DNA of 64,000 bases, from assembly GCF_038900055.1 (NCBI RefSeq), contig NZ_JBBMQM010000001.1:2542001-2606000 (forward strand), in the 5' to 3' direction. Position 1 is the first letter of the stretch; each line of letters begins with the position of its first letter. Shown in pieces: positions 55,334 to 63,899 of this stretch. The translations under genes and the position numbers were made by a program. The notes below the pieces were generated by a model. It ran no database searches and was not told the DNA's origin. It was given only the letters and a program-made list of their open reading frames with translations. This stretch comes from Henriciella sp. AS95 (GTDB lineage Bacteria > Pseudomonadota > Alphaproteobacteria > Caulobacterales > Hyphomonadaceae).

Positions 55334-55911
55334 TCGCGCTGATAGCCCATCCCCTCAAGCATGGACACCGCATCGTAGAGCGGCAGGCCGACAATCGCTG
55401 TGTAGGAACCGTTGATACTCTTGATCAGTGCCGCGGCTGGCCCCTGTATGGCGTAGCCGCCGGCCTTGCCGATCCCGTCCTTGCAGGCGACATAGCGCGA
55501 CACGTCCCTATCGGTCAGCCGTTTCAACACCACCCGCGCCGTGACCACACGAACAGACTGTCGCCCATCCGGCGCCATGACGCTGATGCCAGTCAGCACT
55601 TGGTGCGCGCGGCCTGATAGCAGGGTGAGACACTCGGCGACCTCCTCATCGCTCTCGGCCTTGGGCAGCATGCGCCGCCCCATGGCCACGACCGTATCGC
55701 CGCCCAGCGTGAACTGACCGGCCTTGTGCACGGCAAGCACCTTCTCGCGAGCCAGCCGCTCGGCCAGCTCCCTCGGCGTTTCGTTTTTGAGAGGTGTTTC
55801 GTCGATGTCGGCGGGCGCAACGTCATCCGGCACGATGTCTGCCAGCTTCAGCAATTGAAGTCGCCGCGGGCTCGCGCTCGCCAGCACCAGAGGCGCGCGC
55901 GTATCAACCAC
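55330..55911 (-). CDS. maf: Maf family nucleotide pyrophosphatase
   Basis: 193 residues. Maf proteins hydrolyse non-canonical or modified nucleoside triphosphates to monophosphates. Visible: LVLASASPRRLQLL at the N terminus, GGDTVVAMGRRMLPKA with the catalytic Asp, and KAGGYAIQGPAAALI. GTG start, one base after the infA stop with no separate ribosome site, so it is translationally coupled to infA, as usual in alphaproteobacteria. Confidence 0.93.
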   Translation of the reverse strand: MVDTRAPLVLASASPRRLQLLKLADIVPDDVAPADIDETPLKNETPRELAERLAREKVLAVHKAGQFTLGGDTVVAMGRRMLPKAESDEEVAECLTLLSGRAHQVLTGISVMAPDGRQSVRVVTARVVLKRLTDRDVSRYVACKDGIGKAGGYAIQGPAAALIKSINGSYTAIVGLPLYDAVSMLEGMGYQRD

Positions 55912-55912
55912 T

Positions 55913-56131
55913 TTATTTGAAGCGGTACGTGATCCGGCCCTTGGTCAGATCGTAAGGGGTCATTTCGACGAGGACTTTATCGCCCGTCAGAATACGGATG
56001 CGGTTCTTGCGCATCTTACCGGCCGTATAGCCGATAATCTCGTGATCATTTTCAAGCTTCACACGAAACGTCGCGTTTGGAAGCAATTCCATAATCGTTC
56101 CGTTGAACTCGATTAGTTCTTCTTTTGCCAT
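55913..56131 (-). CDS. infA: Translation initiation factor IF-1
   Basis: 72 residues, the standard length: single OB fold beginning [20 protein letters not shown] and ending [12 protein letters not shown] start six bases after AGGAG; a GTG two codons earlier is not used. Assists IF-2 and IF-3 at the 30S A site. Confidence 0.97.
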   Translation of the reverse strand: MAKEELIEFNGTIMELLPNATFRVKLENDHEIIGYTAGKMRKNRIRILTGDKVLVEMTPYDLTKGRITYRFK

Positions 56132-56312
56132 TGGCACTCCTGGATTGGCCGCGGAATCGTTTCCGCAGACCGTATATAGGAGCGGTTCGTATCTTTCGTC
56201 ACCTATAAGAGCAAGCCGTTAACACCAGATTGGATGGTTTCTGCAGTAACGATAACGGCTTGGATACGATTTTTAACTACAAATTGCCGGGACATAATGG
56301 GATTTTACGTGA

Positions 56313-57383
56313 ATGCTTGAAACGTTGTCGACACACCAGGGACTTCCCGCTGAGGCAGTCTACATCAATTTCCGCAACATTCTGGACAATATCCCGTCAG
56401 CCTACATGGTGATGGATCGGGATTTGCACATTGTCTACGCTAATCCGGCCTATCTGAACTATGTTGAACGCAGCCTCGATGACGTTCTCGGCCAGTACAT
56501 TTTCGATTGTTTCCCGGAAGATGAGAAGCGCGTCAACGCGGTGAAAGAGCGCTTTCTGAAGACGCTTGAAGGTAAAGTCACACTGCTAGACCGACAGTAT
56601 TTTCAGTTCACCCATGCGGATGGCTCAACAAGTGAGAAATGCTGGCAGTGTGTCCAGACGCCCTATTACGGCGCGCACGGAAAAGTCTCGTACATCATTC
56701 AGCACGCCGATGACATCACGACGGCCGAAGAATTGCGCCAGAAATACGAGATGATCGCACGAGAAATGGATCACCGGGTGAAAAACACCTTTTCGGTGGT
56801 TCAGGCTGTCGCCTCGCTCGCCGGACAGGGCGCCGCGGACATCGACGAATTTCGTGAACAATTCAATTCGCGCCTGACGGCTATGAGCCGAACTCATTCC
56901 GCACTGTGCCACAAGGACTGGAACGGCCTGTTGCTGAGCGAAATCATGAAAAATGAGCTAGAGCAATATGGCGGGGTTCCATCGGACCGCATCTGCATGA
57001 AAGGCCCGGATATCCTGCTCGGCCCGAAATCCAGCCAGGACGCCTCGATGATCATTCATGAGCTGGCGACCAATGCGGCAAAATACGGCTGTTTTAGCCG
57101 CCCCGAAGGCCGGCTCGGCCTTTCCTGGTGGACCGAACGCTCAACGCAGACCCTGATCGTCGAGTGGGCGGAGACAGGTATGTCGGGCATAACCGAACCT
57201 GAAAGCAAAGGCTTCGGTACCCAGCTCACAGAGCTCATGCCGACCATTGAGGTCGAGCGCATCTACCGCGATGAAGGCCTGCTGGTGCGCACATCCGTTC
57301 CGCTGGCGATCGCAACCCGCAACCCCTTCAAACGCTCCAGGCTACGGCGCGCGGGTCTGCCCCGCATGCAGCGCGCAAATTAG
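56313..57383 (+). CDS. PAS-containing HWE-family sensor histidine kinase
   Basis: 356 residues. PAS domain at about 20-135 ([23 protein letters not shown]), then a dimerisation helix with phospho-acceptor His154 in MDHRVKN, and an ATPase domain with [11 protein letters not shown] (Asn254) and the Trp-x-Glu of LIVEWAE, the traits that define HWE kinases. No membrane segment, so it senses a cytoplasmic signal; no response regulator is adjacent. It lies on the opposite strand between infA and UPF0262, where other alphaproteobacteria have a tyrosine-phosphatase gene. Its 3' end overlaps that of UPF0262 by 42 bp. Confidence 0.9.
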   Translation: MLETLSTHQGLPAEAVYINFRNILDNIPSAYMVMDRDLHIVYANPAYLNYVERSLDDVLGQYIFDCFPEDEKRVNAVKERFLKTLEGKVTLLDRQYFQFTHADGSTSEKCWQCVQTPYYGAHGKVSYIIQHADDITTAEELRQKYEMIAREMDHRVKNTFSVVQAVASLAGQGAADIDEFREQFNSRLTAMSRTHSALCHKDWNGLLLSEIMKNELEQYGGVPSDRICMKGPDILLGPKSSQDASMIIHELATNAAKYGCFSRPEGRLGLSWWTERSTQTLIVEWAETGMSGITEPESKGFGTQLTELMPTIEVERIYRDEGLLVRTSVPLAIATRNPFKRSRLRRAGLPRMQRAN

Positions 57384-57824
57384 GGTGAACAGACGCCGGG
57401 CGGTATCGAAATCGACCTCGATCTTACCTTCCAGTCGCTCGGCGAGCAGCTCCGATCCTTCATTGTGAATGCCGCGCCGGGCCATATCGATCGCCTCGAT
57501 CTGATGCGGTGACTGGGTCTTGATCGCGCTGTAATAACTCTCGCAGATCATGAAATAGTCGCGGATAATTCCCCTGAAAGGCGAAACCGACAGGATGAAT
57601 GTATGCACCTGCGTGCCGTCTTCTTCCCTGATCTGGAAAACGAGCTTCCGCTCCATCATCGACAGATGAAGCACGAATGGCCCGCCATCATGATCGATAA
57701 CGCCGAAACTATTGTCCTCGATGAGGTCAAATATCGCGACGCGGCGCTCATGTTCGGCATCCGGGCCGCTGCTGCTCAGCGTCTCTTCATCAATCTCGAC
57801 GGCGATGAGGCGATTGTCAGCCAT
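57342..57824 (-). CDS. UPF0262 family protein
   Basis: 160 residues, cytoplasmic, conserved in alphaproteobacteria next to hisD; function unknown. Recognised from [29 protein letters not shown] and [20 protein letters not shown] place the start at the ATG giving the usual length; GGAGG precedes it closely, and the gene starts inside the 3' end of hisD (eight-base overlap). Confidence 0.9.
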   Translation of the reverse strand: MADNRLIAVEIDEETLSSSGPDAEHERRVAIFDLIEDNSFGVIDHDGGPFVLHLSMMERKLVFQIREEDGTQVHTFILSVSPFRGIIRDYFMICESYYSAIKTQSPHQIEAIDMARRGIHNEGSELLAERLEGKIEVDFDTARRLFTLICALHAGQTRAP

Positions 57825-59124
57825 GACCTCCGCCTTCATTTGTCCGGATCGAAATCGATCGCGCATGGGCCGGCAGCCCTTCGGCTTCAGCCAGCTTCAA
57901 CGCGGCTGGCGCCAGGGCCCGGAAGCCATCGGCGCTGGCGCGCTGAACACTCATCCGCTTCAGAAAATCATACAGACCGAGACCAGAGCTGAACCGCGCG
58001 GCCCGGCTTGTCGGCAGCACATGGTTAGACCCGGTAACATAATCCCCCAAAGCCTCAGGGGTGTGGTGTCCTAAAAACACAGCTCCCGCATGCCGGATTT
58101 CAGGCAGCAAGCTGTCAGGGTCTTCAATCGCAAGCTCCAGATGCTCAGCGGCAATTTTATTAGCAATTTCAGCAGCTTGAGAGAGGGACTGCGCTAAAAT
58201 TATCGCACCATGACTGTTCCAGGCCTCTCGCGCTCGCAATTCTGTGGACAAAGATTTCAACTGCTTTTCCACAGCGTTATCCACAGACGTACCCACAGCC
58301 TTGTTCACAGTAATCAAAATCGACTGTGAACTTGCGTCATGTTCGGATTGACTCAGCAAATCGGCGGCAATCCAGTCCGGGTTTGCCGTCTCATCCGCAA
58401 TCACCAGAATCTCCGACGGCCCGGCAATCGTATCGATGCCAACCGTGCCGAAAACCTGCCGCTTTGCTTCAGCGACATAGGCATTGCCCGGCCCGACAAT
58501 CTTGTCGACAGGCTCCAGATGCCCCGCTCCATAGGCCAGCGCTGCTACAGCCTGGGCACCGCCAATCGGATAGAACTCATCCACGCCCGCTTTCAATGCC
58601 GCATAGGCCACGGCTGGCGAGAGCTGCCCGCCAGGCGCCGGCGCTGTCATCACGACCCGCTTCACACCGGCGATCTTCGCCGGAACCGTATTCATCAGAA
58701 CCGAGCTTGGATAAGAGGCAAGACCGCCCGGCACATACACGCCCACGCTATCAAGCGCGGTCCAGCGCCACCCCAGTTCAACACCGGCATCGTCGGTGAA
58801 CTGGTGATCGTCCGGCCGCTGTTTCTCGTGATAGGCCGCGATGCGGGCGGCCGCGAAGTCGATCGCCTCTTTCAACTCTGCCGGACATCCGGCCGCGAGC
58901 GCATGCAGGTCGACATTGTCCGACTGCAGCGTCGATGGGTCGAGCGTCAGCCGGTCGAATTTCGACGTGTAGCGCGCGACAGCCTCACCGCCATGTTCGC
59001 GCACATCCCTGATGACGTCACGCACAGTCTCGGCGACATTGTCGACAGCGCCGCGCGGCTCTTTCAGAAAAGCCTGAAAGACCATGCGGAAATCAGAAGC
59101 TGTGGCATCGATCCACCGAGCCAT
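57817..59124 (-). CDS. hisD: Histidinol dehydrogenase
   Basis: NAD-dependent two-step oxidation of L-histidinol to L-histidine. 435 residues with [42 protein letters not shown] and the C-terminal zinc/base region ([26 protein letters not shown]). Start with GGAGGAAG upstream overlaps the DUF2948 stop by one base (TGATG). The coding DNA between about 58.24 and 58.31 kb holds several DnaA-box-like nonamers. Confidence 0.96.
   Translation of the reverse strand: MARWIDATASDFRMVFQAFLKEPRGAVDNVAETVRDVIRDVREHGGEAVARYTSKFDRLTLDPSTLQSDNVDLHALAAGCPAELKEAIDFAAARIAAYHEKQRPDDHQFTDDAGVELGWRWTALDSVGVYVPGGLASYPSSVLMNTVPAKIAGVKRVVMTAPAPGGQLSPAVAYAALKAGVDEFYPIGGAQAVAALAYGAGHLEPVDKIVGPGNAYVAEAKRQVFGTVGIDTIAGPSEILVIADETANPDWIAADLLSQSEHDASSQSILITVNKAVGTSVDNAVEKQLKSLSTELRAREAWNSHGAIILAQSLSQAAEIANKIAAEHLELAIEDPDSLLPEIRHAGAVFLGHHTPEALGDYVTGSNHVLPTSRAARFSSGLGLYDFLKRMSVQRASADGFRALAPAALKLAEAEGLPAHARSISIRTNEGGGHG
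58243..58309. other. Cluster of DnaA-box-like nonamers inside hisD
   Basis: In 67 bp: TGTGGACAA (reverse of TTGTCCACA) at 58243, TTTTCCACA at 58265, the perfect box TTATCCACA at 58277 and TTGTTCACA at 58301. A further TGTGAACTT follows a few bases on. The boxes sit in codons of a variable linker of HisD, and the local GC is lower than in the rest of the gene. Confidence 0.55.
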
Positions 59125-59582
59125 CAGCGCTTCCTCCGCTCATGGCTTGGGGTGTGGCGCGTGGTCCATTCATAATCGCTGTCCAGCATCGTCACATCAA
59201 GCGCCTCGACCTCCAGCGCCAGTTCGCCATCGCCTGCAAACATCAGCGTAACGACGCCGCCCGGCGCTTCAGCATCCGGCGTGAACGTCGCACTCAGCAA
59301 TGAGTAGACCATATCCGGGTCAGATTTCGTGATCCCGCGCGTCTTCACGGACAGCACACCATCGATCGCCAGCAGCGACCGGATTCTCGTCTTCGGTTCA
59401 GACTTTTTCTTGCCGATCGACTCTTCCCACCGGAACCGGTTGAGCTCGATCGTAAAGCGTCGGCGGCGCGCCTCGAATTTCAGGTTTTCCGCCTTGGTGA
59501 CAGAATCCTGCAGGCTCGCCGAGATCACGGTGAGATCGTCTGCATCCTCTGCGATCAGCCGTAGCGGCCTCGACTCTGCCAT
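59124..59582 (-). CDS. DUF2948 family protein
   Basis: 152 residues, cytoplasmic, no catalytic motif. Recognised by position between murA and hisD and by segments such as LRLIAEDADDLTVISASLQDSV and RRRFTIELNRFRWE, which recur at this locus in alphaproteobacteria. It follows murA by 14 bases and overlaps hisD by one base. Function unknown. Confidence 0.9.
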   Translation of the reverse strand: MAESRPLRLIAEDADDLTVISASLQDSVTKAENLKFEARRRRFTIELNRFRWEESIGKKKSEPKTRIRSLLAIDGVLSVKTRGITKSDPDMVYSLLSATFTPDAEAPGGVVTLMFAGDGELALEVEALDVTMLDSDYEWTTRHTPSHERRKR

Positions 59583-59596
59583 AGGCTTACCAGCCC

Positions 59597-60877
59597 CTAT
59601 TCTTCCTCAGCGCTCACGCGGCGGACATCAGCACCGACCGCATTCAGCTTTTGCTCCAGCCTCTCGAAACCGCGATCCAGATGATAGATGCGGCTCACTT
59701 CCGTCTCACCTTGGGCAGCCAGCGCGGCGATGACAAGAGAGACAGACGCACGCAGATCAGTTGCCATGACAGGCGCGCCTTTCAACGCGTCAACGCCCTT
59801 CACGATTGCCTCATGTCCGCGCACTGAAATATTCGCTCCAAGACGCGACAGTTCCGGCGCATGCATGAACCGGTTCTCGAAGATATTCTCGCGAATGATC
59901 GACGTGCCATCGGCCAGGGACATCAGCGACATGAACTGCGCCTGCATGTCCGTCGGAAAGCCCGGATGCGGCGCGGTATCAATGTTCACAGCGTTCAATC
60001 TGGAGCCATTGCGCTGAATGCGGACCGTTTTGGCATCCTTGTCGGTATCGACGGTCACACCGGCATTGCGAAGCGCATGGTTCACCGCGCTCAACGCCGC
60101 GACAGGCGCATTGGTCAGCGTGACGTCGCCGCCAGCTGCTGCAACCACCATGGCATAAGTGCCCGCTTCAATGCGGTCGGGCATGACGGCATGGGTCGTT
60201 CCATGAAGTTTCTCGACGCCCTCAATCGTGATCGTCGCCGTGCCGGCCCCGGACACTTTGGCGCCCATCGAGTTCAGACAGTCAGCAAGATCGGCAATCT
60301 CCGGCTCACGCGCGGCGTTTTCCAGCACCGTTTCGCCATCGGCTAGCGTCGCCGCCAGCATGGCATGCTCTGTCGCGCCGACCGAGACGAACGGAAATAC
60401 GATGTGTGCGCCTTTGAGCCCGTGAATGGCCGCCGCCTTCACATAGCCTTCTTCAACCAGCAGGTCCGCGCCCATCGCCTCGAAGGCCTTCAGGTGCAGA
60501 TCGACAGGCCGCGCGCCAATCGCGCAGCCACCCGGCAGGGACACGGTCGCATGGCCATAGCGCGCGAGCAGCGGGCCGAGCACATTGAAGCTCGCCCGCA
60601 TCTTCCGCACCTGCTCATAGGGCGCGATGGTCGAGGTGAGCTCAGCCGCATTCAGATGGCAGGTCGAATCACCCTTCGGCCAGTAGACCTCCACCCCAAG
60701 CGTCGCCAGCAGCTGTGAAAGAAACCGCGTATCGGCCAGGTTCGGCATATTGGTCAGCGTGACCGGATCCGGCGTCAGAAGCGCAGCCGCCATGAGCTTC
60801 AGCGCCGAGTTCTTCGCGCCAGAGATCGGGATTTCCCCGGAAAGCGGTTTACCGCCGGTGATTTTGAGTCTGTCCAT
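59597..60877 (-). CDS. murA: UDP-N-acetylglucosamine 1-carboxyvinyltransferase
   Basis: First committed step of peptidoglycan synthesis: transfer of enolpyruvate from PEP to UDP-GlcNAc. 426 residues, ISGAKNSALKLMAAALLT at the start, catalytic Cys in LPGGCAIGARPVDLH (the fosfomycin target, unaltered), and GYLAAI-type loops further on. No ribosome site is visible before the ATG; TATAAG lies about ten bases upstream, so a leaderless or very short-leader transcript is possible. First gene of the murA-DUF2948-hisD-UPF0262 operon. Confidence 0.96.
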   Translation of the reverse strand: MDRLKITGGKPLSGEIPISGAKNSALKLMAAALLTPDPVTLTNMPNLADTRFLSQLLATLGVEVYWPKGDSTCHLNAAELTSTIAPYEQVRKMRASFNVLGPLLARYGHATVSLPGGCAIGARPVDLHLKAFEAMGADLLVEEGYVKAAAIHGLKGAHIVFPFVSVGATEHAMLAATLADGETVLENAAREPEIADLADCLNSMGAKVSGAGTATITIEGVEKLHGTTHAVMPDRIEAGTYAMVVAAAGGDVTLTNAPVAALSAVNHALRNAGVTVDTDKDAKTVRIQRNGSRLNAVNIDTAPHPGFPTDMQAQFMSLMSLADGTSIIRENIFENRFMHAPELSRLGANISVRGHEAIVKGVDALKGAPVMATDLRASVSLVIAALAAQGETEVSRIYHLDRGFERLEQKLNAVGADVRRVSAEEE

Positions 60878-60969
60878 GGGGAGTTCTTATAGTGTGGTTG
60901 ACGGCGCGGGAAAGGCGGGAATGCGGCTATTGCAGACACATTCTGGAGCGCGCTCGACTCGGTGCCCCG

Positions 60970-62811
60970 TCACGCGATCGATTTTGCCAAGTCTCGAATT
61001 TCATCGGCGTAAAACTTCGGCGGAAGAAAAGGCATCGGAATTCGAGCACCTGCAGATTCTCTTTTGAATTCAAACGAATATATCCTGAACAACCAAAGCA
61101 TGCACAAACCTTTGAATACGATTGATTTCTCAATCTCTTCGACTTTTCTACCAAAGCCTTCGCAAAAGGCTTTGAAGTTGTCATCTGAGGCTGAGAACCG
61201 ACCATTCTCCCCAATGCTGCCCCAGTATTTTACTTTCACCAGGTCGAACAATTCGTGATGAATGCATAAGTTATCCCAGTCGATGATGCTTACGCCCGTA
61301 TCTGGACGATAAAAGATGTTATTTGCGTGCAGGTCATTGTGACAGAAAACAAATCCGCGCGAACTCTTCGCATCGCTCCGCAGCGCCTCTTCCAAGACTA
61401 CTAGAATCTTCGAGAATTGAATTGAACCAATTAGTGCGAGATCGGAATTTCGATCTCTTAGCTCTCGCATCACATCCTCGCAAAAATCTCTGGAGAAACG
61501 ATATTTCCCAAGCTCTCGAAAATTGCGATAATAGGCTGCGAACCTGATACTTTGCAGGCCTTTGATTGCATTACCTAGCCCGACATAGGCGTTTCGAGCG
61601 CAATCGTTTCCGAGATGTTGTCCATCTATCCAGTCGATAATCGACATGGGAAACTTCCTGCCCCGAACGATCTCTTCCAATTCGGAATAGTAGTGGACAT
61701 CTGGACCAATGTCGAAATTGATGGACGTATCATTGTCCTGATCGTTAGCGACGTGATGGATTATGTCTGACACGAGGACTTCATGAGGTGGATCTTCCTG
61801 CTTGCAGCGCTCAAGCGCTCGCGCAATGACGGCCTCTTTTATAAGACCTTTCTCATATTGGAATATCGCCTCGTTCACGCGAATTCGAACACAGTAGCGT
61901 TTCTGGTTTACTTCGCAGAGCGCAATCTGATTGATTGTCCCCAAGCACTGTTGAACAACTCGAACATCTTCAACGCCCACGTCTAATTTGAGCTTGCGGA
62001 TCAATAATCGAGAAATGTCATCGAAACTGAACAGTTTCTGCTCCTCACTCCAACTCTTCCAATCTCCCGGCTCACGCAAACTGGCAGCATCATCAAAATG
62101 CATTGGCTTGTCGGCGAATCGGTGCCCCCCACCAAATATCGCATCCGTGCGACCCTGCTTCGCGATCTTGTAATTGTCCTCCTCATAACGCCTCAGTTTT
62201 TCGACCATTTCCGAACTATCTCTCGCGCAACGCTGCACCGTGTTCACCAGTTTCCGAAAAAGCGATTGCAAAGGGCCGACGTTCGTGAGGTCGATATCAG
62301 ATGATCCACTCACTTCCAGCTGCTGAAGTGCTGCATCCACATCAATCTCGATGTTGCGAGCCGTCAGTTGTATGCGAAGTGCGTCGCGAGTGAGATACTC
62401 AGGCAGGAGTGCCAAGTCTTCTATTTTGACGGCTGAAAACAGCGCCTCCGTTGCGATGATTTCAGGTTGTTTCAGCGAAATTTTCAGAAGTGCAACCTTC
62501 AGCTCCGCGGCTAATTGGGTTTCCCGGTAAAGTTCCGTGACCCGCTTGAGGTTGGTCGCCGAGTGGCGAGCGATGTGTCCAAACTCAGCCTTCAATAAAG
62601 AAACAACTTTTTTGCGCTGCTGCTGTTCGTGGAACTTTTCGCGCCGGCTTTGAAACCAATTGGTAAAAACAGGCGCTAAAATCGCCGCGACCACCGCCCC
62701 GATCGGAATGAGTACGTACCGCCATGGGACACCTTCACTCGCGGCGGCTGACGCTGATATTTGCACCGCGTGAAATACTTGCCAATGCAACACTTCAACT
62801 ACGTACATCAT
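60970..62811 (-). CDS. Membrane-anchored APH-fold phosphotransferase
   Basis: 613 residues. One N-terminal membrane helix (about 32-52, YVLIPIGAVVAAILAPVF), a long helical region (55-260) and a C-terminal aminoglycoside-phosphotransferase/choline-kinase-type domain from about residue 280. Its catalytic loop is CHNDLHANNIF with Asp493, and IIDWDN supplies metal ligand Asp511. Sequence is much AT-richer than the neighbours, suggesting transfer. Divergent from a zeta-toxin-like gene with about 50 bp between starts. Substrate unknown; the membrane anchor and long helical region argue against a simple antibiotic kinase. Confidence 0.8.
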   Translation of the reverse strand: MMYVVEVLHWQVFHAVQISASAAASEGVPWRYVLIPIGAVVAAILAPVFTNWFQSRREKFHEQQQRKKVVSLLKAEFGHIARHSATNLKRVTELYRETQLAAELKVALLKISLKQPEIIATEALFSAVKIEDLALLPEYLTRDALRIQLTARNIEIDVDAALQQLEVSGSSDIDLTNVGPLQSLFRKLVNTVQRCARDSSEMVEKLRRYEEDNYKIAKQGRTDAIFGGGHRFADKPMHFDDAASLREPGDWKSWSEEQKLFSFDDISRLLIRKLKLDVGVEDVRVVQQCLGTINQIALCEVNQKRYCVRIRVNEAIFQYEKGLIKEAVIARALERCKQEDPPHEVLVSDIIHHVANDQDNDTSINFDIGPDVHYYSELEEIVRGRKFPMSIIDWIDGQHLGNDCARNAYVGLGNAIKGLQSIRFAAYYRNFRELGKYRFSRDFCEDVMRELRDRNSDLALIGSIQFSKILVVLEEALRSDAKSSRGFVFCHNDLHANNIFYRPDTGVSIIDWDNLCIHHELFDLVKVKYWGSIGENGRFSASDDNFKAFCEGFGRKVEEIEKSIVFKGLCMLWLFRIYSFEFKRESAGARIPMPFLPPKFYADEIRDLAKSIA

Positions 62812-62861
62812 TTATCTATCTTCTATAAAGCAGCATGAGATCCAGAAACGCCGGAGTTAGA
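62812..62861. promoter_or_regulatory. Short divergent promoter region of the kinase pair
   Basis: Only about 50 AT-rich bases separate the two divergent start codons, with TATAGAAGATAG/TATAAAG elements that could be overlapping -10 boxes and GGAG before the right-hand start. The two genes are therefore probably co-regulated. Confidence 0.4.
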
Positions 62862-63536
62862 ATGCATAACTTTCCCGTTGAAACGCAACAAATAGAAAAC
62901 TTGCCACACGGTCTCGATCTCATCGTGAACCGTCGGCTGGCATCCAGCTTCTCTCGCGCTGCGCCGTTTTTCGTTCACATGTTAGGCGTTCCTGGAGCCG
63001 GAAAGTCAGTGATCGCTCGAATGCTCTATGGGACGATTACAAGTTGGTTGCCGGAAGCGCCGTCATACGTTGGCTTTGACCGCCTTATGGCGGAGATTCC
63101 AGCTTATCAAGATACGCCTGACATCGTTGAAGCATTCGCCAAATACGAACTTCCAGCCCGTGCGGCGGGTTATGCGCTACTTAAGGAACTCATCTCAAAA
63201 CGCGCTTCTATTTTCCTCGACCATGGAGGATCTGCTGCTGAGCATCCGGAAATTCTGCGCTTGGCGAAACGTCAGTTTGGGTATCGCATTTATGTTGTTT
63301 CCGTAGAGGTCGATAATGACATTTGCCAATCTCGCATCGAAGCACGAGCGAAGGCAGAAGGTCGGCACACTCCGCCGGACTACATCTCTGAACGAGCCTT
63401 GCAGATTGAAGAGATGGTGCCGGAGTATACTGACATAAGCGACCAGTTCTTCGCCTTCAAAAACAATACGCAATCAGACCTCGTGAAGATCGTCACTGAT
63501 CAATCCCTCAAAGCGGCCTCAATAATATCATCCTAA
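62862..63536 (+). CDS. Zeta-toxin-like P-loop kinase
   Basis: 224 residues from the ATG five bases after GGAG; an in-frame ATG nine codons earlier would lengthen it. Walker A GVPGAGKS (42-49), a central Asp73 in SYVGFDRLMAE at the position of the zeta-toxin base, FLDHGGS (Asp120), and a basic lid RIEARAKAEGR with Arg158, 162 and 168. Zeta toxins phosphorylate UDP-N-acetylglucosamine; relatives of the AAA_33 group phosphorylate nucleic acids or nucleotides. No small antitoxin gene precedes it. AT-rich like its divergent partner. Confidence 0.78.
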   Translation: MHNFPVETQQIENLPHGLDLIVNRRLASSFSRAAPFFVHMLGVPGAGKSVIARMLYGTITSWLPEAPSYVGFDRLMAEIPAYQDTPDIVEAFAKYELPARAAGYALLKELISKRASIFLDHGGSAAEHPEILRLAKRQFGYRIYVVSVEVDNDICQSRIEARAKAEGRHTPPDYISERALQIEEMVPEYTDISDQFFAFKNNTQSDLVKIVTDQSLKAASIISS

Positions 63537-63540
63537 GAAC

Positions 63541-63699
63541 TCAATCTTCGGAATCATTCGGCCGCTCCCTCGTAAAGCCCGGATTAGACTGCTTGTCGTC
63601 GCGGGCCTTACGGGCCGCCTGTTTACGCCGTTTGAGATTGTCGCGCAGGGCCGCTTTCAGCCGTTTATCGCGTTCGCTTTCGCCGTCTCTTGCTGCCAT
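63541..63699 (-). CDS. Small basic protein, conserved-hypothetical type
   Basis: 52 residues, start MAARDGESERDKRLKAALRD, highly basic middle (LKRRKQAARKARDDK), acidic end. AAGGA lies about ten bases before the ATG. I believe similar short basic proteins are encoded near murA in other alphaproteobacteria. No known function; a nucleic-acid or ribosome contact is possible from charge alone. It is separated from murA by the AT-rich kinase pair and ends four bases from the zeta-like gene, tail to tail. Confidence 0.7.
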   Translation of the reverse strand: MAARDGESERDKRLKAALRDNLKRRKQAARKARDDKQSNPGFTRERPNDSED

Positions 63700-63776
63700 T
63701 TGTTCAGTGATCCTTCCGAAACGGTCTTTTCATACTTCCCGGCATAAGCTAAGGGCACCCCACGCTAGCTTCAAAT

Positions 63777-63851
63777 GCCGCGGTAGCTCAGTGGTAGAGC
63801 GCATCATTGGTAATGATGAGGTCGACAGTTCAATTCTGTCTCGCGGCACCA
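63777..63851 (+). tRNA. tRNA-Thr (anticodon GGT)
   Basis: Cloverleaf: acceptor GCCGCGG/TCGCGGC (last pair G-U), D arm GCTC-GAGC, anticodon stem CATCA/TGATG with loop TTGGTAA, T arm GACAG/CTGTC with TTCAATT, discriminator A and encoded CCA. Confidence 0.97.
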
Positions 63852-63876
63852 TCCTAATCCAGTTCGCTTCGCGAAA

Positions 63877-63899
63877 AAATCGATCCCTGGGGTCGATTT
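63877..63899 (+). terminator. Hairpin downstream of tRNA-Thr
   Basis: A ten-pair stem (AAATCGATCC with GGGTCGATTT, one G-U pair) and a three-base loop, 26 bp after the tRNA. Likely ends tRNA transcription although only a short T stretch is present. I see no confident gene between it and the window end. Confidence 0.5.

Noticed and set aside
60490-60560. Possible fosfomycin-resistant MurA
   Set aside because: The catalytic cysteine in GGCAIG is present, so the enzyme is of the normal sensitive type.
60970-62811. Aminoglycoside-resistance reading of the APH-fold protein
   Set aside because: The fold is shared by many small-molecule kinases; the membrane anchor, 280-residue N-terminal region and divergent zeta-like partner do not fit a resistance gene.
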